From positions 837,001 to 901,000 of the forward strand of contig NZ_CP039712.1 in the NCBI RefSeq assembly GCF_005145005.1: DNA of 64,000 nucleotides. The letters are read 5' to 3'. Below the pieces are notes generated by a model that ran no database searches, was not told where the DNA came from, and saw only the letters and a list, made by a program, of their open reading frames with translations. A program made the position numbers and the translations under genes. Source of the stretch: Vagococcus zengguangii. Its GTDB lineage: Bacteria > Bacillota > Bacilli > Lactobacillales > Vagococcaceae. The stretch's first letter is position 1; the number at the start of each line of letters is the position of its first letter. Below are positions 60,229 through 64,000 of the stretch, in pieces.

Positions 60229-61161
60229 ATGACACAATTTGTTACAATTGAACAATTAGTCAATGAACTAGAGTTAGATGTCTATTCTGGTCATGAATTT
60301 TTAGATAGAAAAATTACAACTGCAGATATTTCTAGGCCGGGCTTAGAATTAACGGGTTATTTTAATTATTATCCATCTGAACGTATTCAATTATTTGGTA
60401 AGAAAGAAACAACTTTTTTAGATAGAATGTCTTCAGATGAAAAAAGAATTGTGATGAAGAAGCTATGTGCTGACGAAACTCCGGTTTTTGTTTATTCTAG
60501 AGGCTTAACGCCGACTGCTGAGTTAGTTGAAGCGGCCAATGAAAAAGGTGTACCAGTTTTAACCACAAGACGTTCGACGTCTCGTATTTCTGGAGTGATG
60601 TCTAATTTTATCGATTCTAAGTTAGCACCTAGAACATCGATTCATGGCGTACTAATGGAAATTTATGGTTTAGGTGTCTTAATTCAAGGGGACAGTGGAA
60701 TCGGTAAAAGTGAAACGGGTTTAGAGTTAATTAAAAAAGGTCATCGTTTAGTAGCGGATGATCGCGTGGATGTTTATCAACAAGATGAACGTACAGTTAT
60801 TGGTGAACCAGCACCTATCCTAGAACATTTAATGGAAATTCGTGGTATAGGGATTGTCGATATTATGAATTTGTTTGGGGCAAGTTCAGTTAGAAGAAGT
60901 GTGCCTGTTCAATTAGTTGTTAGGCTGGAACATTGGACGCCTGATAAACAATTTGACCGCTTAGGCGGTGCAGAACAAACCTTTAGAATTGCTGATGTCG
61001 ATGTACCGATGATTTCTATTCCGGTCAAAACGGGACGAAACGTGGCTATTATTATTGAAGTGGCAGCGATGAACTTCCGTGCGAAGACAATGGGGTACAA
61101 CGCAACCCAAAAATTTGAAGATAATTTATCAAAATTAATTGAAACCAATTCAGAACAATAG
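60229..61161 (+). CDS. hprK: HPr kinase/phosphorylase
   Basis: Phosphorylates HPr at Ser46 when glycolytic intermediates are high and dephosphorylates it otherwise. P-Ser-HPr is the co-repressor of CcpA, so this enzyme controls the cre boxes seen across the island. The 310-residue protein has an N-terminal beta/alpha domain, the P-loop GDSGIGKSE (154-162), ADDRVDVY, and the signature MEIRGIGIVDIMNLFGASSVR. Start behind AAGGAGG. First gene of hprK-lgt-ppaX-gpsA-galU. Confidence 0.97.
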   Translation: MTQFVTIEQLVNELELDVYSGHEFLDRKITTADISRPGLELTGYFNYYPSERIQLFGKKETTFLDRMSSDEKRIVMKKLCADETPVFVYSRGLTPTAELVEAANEKGVPVLTTRRSTSRISGVMSNFIDSKLAPRTSIHGVLMEIYGLGVLIQGDSGIGKSETGLELIKKGHRLVADDRVDVYQQDERTVIGEPAPILEHLMEIRGIGIVDIMNLFGASSVRRSVPVQLVVRLEHWTPDKQFDRLGGAEQTFRIADVDVPMISIPVKTGRNVAIIIEVAAMNFRAKTMGYNATQKFEDNLSKLIETNSEQ

Positions 61162-61176
61162 AAAGTAGGGAGAATC

Positions 61177-61992
61177 ATGCTAGTTGCACAAATTAATCCT
61201 GTCGCTTTTAAGTTGTTCGGGTTAGAAATTCGTTGGTATGCGCTAATAATTGTTTTTGGTATTATTGTAGCAGGATGGTTAGCGACAAGAGAATCAAAAA
61301 AAATGGGTTATCAAGAAGATGATATTGTTGATTTTATGCTATGGGCATTACCTTTATCTATTTTAGGGGCAAGATTGTACTATGTCATTTTCGAGTGGTC
61401 GTATTATTCGCAGCATCCAACTGAAATTTTAAATATTAGAAACGGTGGTTTGGCTATTTATGGTGGTTTATTAACAGGCGCCCTGGTGACGTATTTCTTT
61501 ACACGTAAACGTTACTACTCTATATGGAAATTTTTAGATGTTGCCACACCTGGAGTGATAATAGCACAAGCAATTGGACGTTGGGGTAATTTTGCTAATC
61601 ATGAAGCTTATGGTGGCGAAACGACTCGTACATTTTTAGAAAAATTACGTTTACCGTCATTCATTATTGATAATATGAAAATTGATGGACTGTATCGTCA
61701 ACCGACTTTCTTGTATGAAAGTAGTTGGAATGTGATTGGTTTTATCCTATTGCTTATTTTAAGACGTCAAAATTTTTTGAGACAGGGTGAAATCTTTTTA
61801 ACCTATGTCATGTGGTATTCATTTGGACGATTTTTTGTAGAAGGTATGAGAACAGATAGTTTATACTTGTTTGGTAATATTCGCGTGTCACAAGCGTTAT
61901 CAGCCGTATTATTCATTTTGGCTATTATCACTATGATTTATCGCCGAAAAGTCGTAAAACCACCACTATACAATATTAGAGGTGTAAGATAA
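61177..61992 (+). CDS. lgt: Phosphatidylglycerol-prolipoprotein diacylglyceryl transferase
   Basis: Adds diacylglycerol to the lipobox Cys of prolipoproteins, including the four binding proteins of this window. The 271-residue protein has about seven membrane helices, the signature GRWGNFANHEAYGG (from Gly134), the N-terminal INPVAFKLFGLEIRWYAL, and GGLAIYGGLLTG. It lies 15 bases after hprK. Confidence 0.97.
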   Translation: MLVAQINPVAFKLFGLEIRWYALIIVFGIIVAGWLATRESKKMGYQEDDIVDFMLWALPLSILGARLYYVIFEWSYYSQHPTEILNIRNGGLAIYGGLLTGALVTYFFTRKRYYSIWKFLDVATPGVIIAQAIGRWGNFANHEAYGGETTRTFLEKLRLPSFIIDNMKIDGLYRQPTFLYESSWNVIGFILLLILRRQNFLRQGEIFLTYVMWYSFGRFFVEGMRTDSLYLFGNIRVSQALSAVLFILAIITMIYRRKVVKPPLYNIRGVR

Positions 61993-62658
61993 TTGGTAAA
62001 AATAGAAACAGTATTATTTGATTTCGATGGCACACTAGCTGACACGAATTCATTAATCGCACAATCGTATTTACATGTATTAGACAAATATTTTCCTGGA
62101 AAATTTCAAACCGAAGAATCTGTCCTAGCTTTTAACGGCCCGTCATTAGAAGAAGTTTTTTCATCTTTAGACAAAGCGAATGCTGAACAGATGATTAAGG
62201 AATACCGTGAATATAATCATGCTAGACATGACGAGTTTATTGAAGTTTTCCCAGATGTACCAGAAGTTTTGGCAAGCTTAAAAAAAGCTGGCGTTAAACT
62301 AGCTGTGGTATCTACTAAGAAAAAAGAATTGTTACAACATGGACTGGAATTTTTAAATATTCATGAGTATTTTGATGTTATTCTTGGTAGTGGTGATTTC
62401 ACTAAAGTTAAACCAAATCCAGAATCATTGAATATCGCGATGGAGCGCTTAGAGGCGAATCGAGAATCGACCATGATGATTGGGGATAATCCGCAAGATA
62501 TTGAAGCGGCTAATCGCGCAGGGGTTAAAGGGGTTTTTGTCGAATGGTCTTGTAAGTCACTAGCGGATGTTGCAAGTTATCAACCGTATAAAACGGTAAA
62601 AACGATGAGGGATTTAGAGCAATTAATCATTGCTGAAAATAATGGAGGAGACAAATGA
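61993..62658 (+). CDS. ppaX: HAD-family phosphatase, PpaX-like pyrophosphatase
   Basis: A 221-residue HAD hydrolase with motif [12 protein letters not shown] (nucleophile Asp), a helical cap, motif II VVSTKK, and motifs [13 protein letters not shown] and [16 protein letters not shown]. In Bacillus the gene next to hprK and lgt is ppaX, which hydrolyses the pyrophosphate made when HprK dephosphorylates P-Ser-HPr; order and size fit. Start is TTG directly after the lgt stop, with AGAGGTG inside the end of lgt. Confidence 0.85.
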   Translation: MVKIETVLFDFDGTLADTNSLIAQSYLHVLDKYFPGKFQTEESVLAFNGPSLEEVFSSLDKANAEQMIKEYREYNHARHDEFIEVFPDVPEVLASLKKAGVKLAVVSTKKKELLQHGLEFLNIHEYFDVILGSGDFTKVKPNPESLNIAMERLEANRESTMMIGDNPQDIEAANRAGVKGVFVEWSCKSLADVASYQPYKTVKTMRDLEQLIIAENNGGDK

Positions 62659-63665
62659 AACAAAAAGTAGCGGTTTTAGGAACAGGTTCTTGGGGATTGG
62701 CGTTAGGTCAAACCTTAATTGAAAATGGTCATGATGTGGTAATGTGGGGACGTGATGAAGCACAAGTTGCGGAAATTCAAGAGCATCATACGAACAAAGC
62801 TTATTTGCCTAATATTGTTTTCCCAGAAAGATTAACGGCAACAACTAATATGGCAGATGCTGTTCAAGATGCTGATGCTATTTTGTTTGTTGTGCCGACA
62901 AAAGCAATTAGACAAGTTGCACGACAATTAGTCGACGTATTAACCACGGTACCTGTTATTATCCATGCGAGTAAAGGATTCGAACAAGAAACTCACTTTA
63001 GAATTTCTGAAATTTTAGCACAAGAAATTCCATCAAACAAAAGAAAAGATATCGTTGTTTTATCAGGGCCAAGTCATGCCGAAGAAGTAGCCGTTCATGA
63101 TTTAACAACGATTACAGCAGCAAGTAAAAATGAAGCGTATGCTATTTACGTTCAAAAATTATTTAGTAACGGTTATTTCCGTGTCTACACGAATGATGAT
63201 GTGATCGGTGTTGAAACTGGAGCAGCTCTAAAAAATATTATCGCTTTAGGAGCAGGTGCTATTCATGGGTTAGGTTTAGGTGATAATGCGAAGGCTGCTA
63301 TTATGACGCGTGGATTAGCTGAAATTACTCGTTTAGGTGTTGCAATGGGAGCCGATCCGTTAACGTTCATCGGTTTAAGTGGTTTCGGTGACTTAATCGT
63401 TACATGTACGAGTATCCATTCTCGTAACTGGAGAACAGGTGACATGTTAGGGAAAGGTAAGAGTTTAGACGAGATTTTGTCTTCAATGGGGATGATTGTT
63501 GAAGGGGTATCAACGACTAAATCAGCTTATGAACTAGCGCAAGAGTTAGAAGTTGAAATGCCAATTACCGAGGCAATTTATCAAGTCCTATATGAAAACA
63601 AGGATGTTCATTACGTTATCGAGGAAATGATGAAACGTGATAATAAATCAGAAAAAGAATTTTAA
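62655..63665 (+). CDS. gpsA: Glycerol-3-phosphate dehydrogenase [NAD(P)+]
   Basis: Reduces dihydroxyacetone phosphate to sn-glycerol-3-phosphate for phospholipid synthesis. The 336-residue protein has the N-terminal dinucleotide motif GTGSWG (9-14), [10 protein letters not shown], the catalytic Lys in [17 protein letters not shown], and [12 protein letters not shown]. It overlaps the previous gene by 4 bases (ATGA), which indicates translational coupling. Confidence 0.97.
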   Translation: MKQKVAVLGTGSWGLALGQTLIENGHDVVMWGRDEAQVAEIQEHHTNKAYLPNIVFPERLTATTNMADAVQDADAILFVVPTKAIRQVARQLVDVLTTVPVIIHASKGFEQETHFRISEILAQEIPSNKRKDIVVLSGPSHAEEVAVHDLTTITAASKNEAYAIYVQKLFSNGYFRVYTNDDVIGVETGAALKNIIALGAGAIHGLGLGDNAKAAIMTRGLAEITRLGVAMGADPLTFIGLSGFGDLIVTCTSIHSRNWRTGDMLGKGKSLDEILSSMGMIVEGVSTTKSAYELAQELEVEMPITEAIYQVLYENKDVHYVIEEMMKRDNKSEKEF

Positions 63666-63700
63666 TAAAAACTAAGCAGTCTGAAAAGGGGAATGTGAAG

Positions 63701-64000
63701 ATGACCGAATCAAAAGTGAGAAAAGCGATTATTCCAGCAGCAGGGTTAGGGACACGATTTTTACCTGCTACTAAAGCGATGGCTAAAGAAATGTTGCCAA
63801 TTGTTGACAAACCAACGATTCAATTTATTGTTGAAGAAGCACTTGCATCAGGAATTGAAGATATTTTAATCGTGACAGGTAAAGCGAAGCGTCCGATTGA
63901 AGACCATTTTGATGCTAACTTAGAATTAGAAATGAACTTAAAAGAAAAAGGTAAATGGGAATTATTAGAAACAGTTGAAGCAACTACTGGTATTAATTTA
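63701..64000 (+). CDS. galU: UTP-glucose-1-phosphate uridylyltransferase, N-terminal fragment
   Basis: The first 100 codons of GalU; the 3' end lies outside the window. It has the nucleotide-binding motif [22 protein letters not shown], then [20 protein letters not shown] and [17 protein letters not shown]. It makes UDP-glucose for cell wall and capsule sugars. The ATG follows AAAAGGGGA. It comes after gpsA, a common order in Enterococcaceae. Confidence 0.95.
   Translation, partial: MTESKVRKAIIPAAGLGTRFLPATKAMAKEMLPIVDKPTIQFIVEEALASGIEDILIVTGKAKRPIEDHFDANLELEMNLKEKGKWELLETVEATTGINL

Overview
The window looks like the chromosome of a low-GC Gram-positive lactic acid bacterium of the Enterococcaceae. 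Vagococcus is my best guess, but the genus is inferred from gene content and order and not proven. The two ends are ordinary core genome. The left end (1-3012) is the tail of the ATP synthase operon (atpD, atpC), a DUF1146 protein, murA, epuA and yidD. The right end (59587-64000) is a DUF2969-type protein, tRNA-Tyr and tRNA-Gln, hprK, lgt, a PpaX-like phosphatase, gpsA and the start of galU.

Between them lies a catabolic island of about 56 kb (3241-59498) for host glycoprotein glycans, mainly N-glycans. It encodes 13 predicted glycoside hydrolases: three GH29 fucosidases, GH20, two GH38 mannosidases, GH3, GH1, GH2, GH84, a GH123/DUF4091-like protein, GH92 and GH125. It also has a Cys-type sulfatase with its anSME maturase, an aspartylglucosaminidase, an M20 dipeptidase-like protein and three ROK sugar kinases. 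Four lipoprotein solute-binding proteins and three LplB/YtcP-type permease pairs handle uptake. None of the hydrolases has a visible signal peptide. The logic therefore seems to be: capture oligosaccharides or glycopeptides with lipoproteins, import them, and strip them inside the cell. No ABC ATPase and no secreted endoglycosidase is encoded here.

Layout of the island: (a) 3241-7262, GH29, an orphan binding protein and a ROK kinase; (b) 7393-11075 on the minus strand, GH20, a small anchored protein and GH29; (c) 11395-18699, two tandem copies of permease-permease-binding protein with gene-conversion-like identity; (d) 18839-21722, a DUF624 membrane protein and a membrane-anchored AraC regulator; (e) 21922-37059, GH38, GH3, GH1, M20 peptidase, aspartylglucosaminidase, GH2, GH84 and GH29; (f) 37304-42578, a DUF7916-like TIM-barrel protein, sulfatase, anSME and GH123-like; (g) 42737-50051, a third ABC importer, DUF624 and a YesM/YesN two-component system; (h) 50111-59498, GH92 and a GntR regulator on the minus strand, then GH125, GH38 and two ROK kinases.

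Control can be read at three levels. CcpA cre-like boxes sit at most operon promoters. A GntR-type operator (core TGATATATCA) appears at gntR/GH125, at GH92 and again at the sulfatase operon. Two perfect 15-bp direct repeats exactly 21 bp apart lie upstream of the third importer, as expected for the YesN-type response regulator. Together these describe a coordinated import-first pathway that would take sialic-acid-free complex or high-mannose N-glycans, possibly sulfated or still attached to Asn, down to Fuc, Gal, GlcNAc, Man and aspartate.
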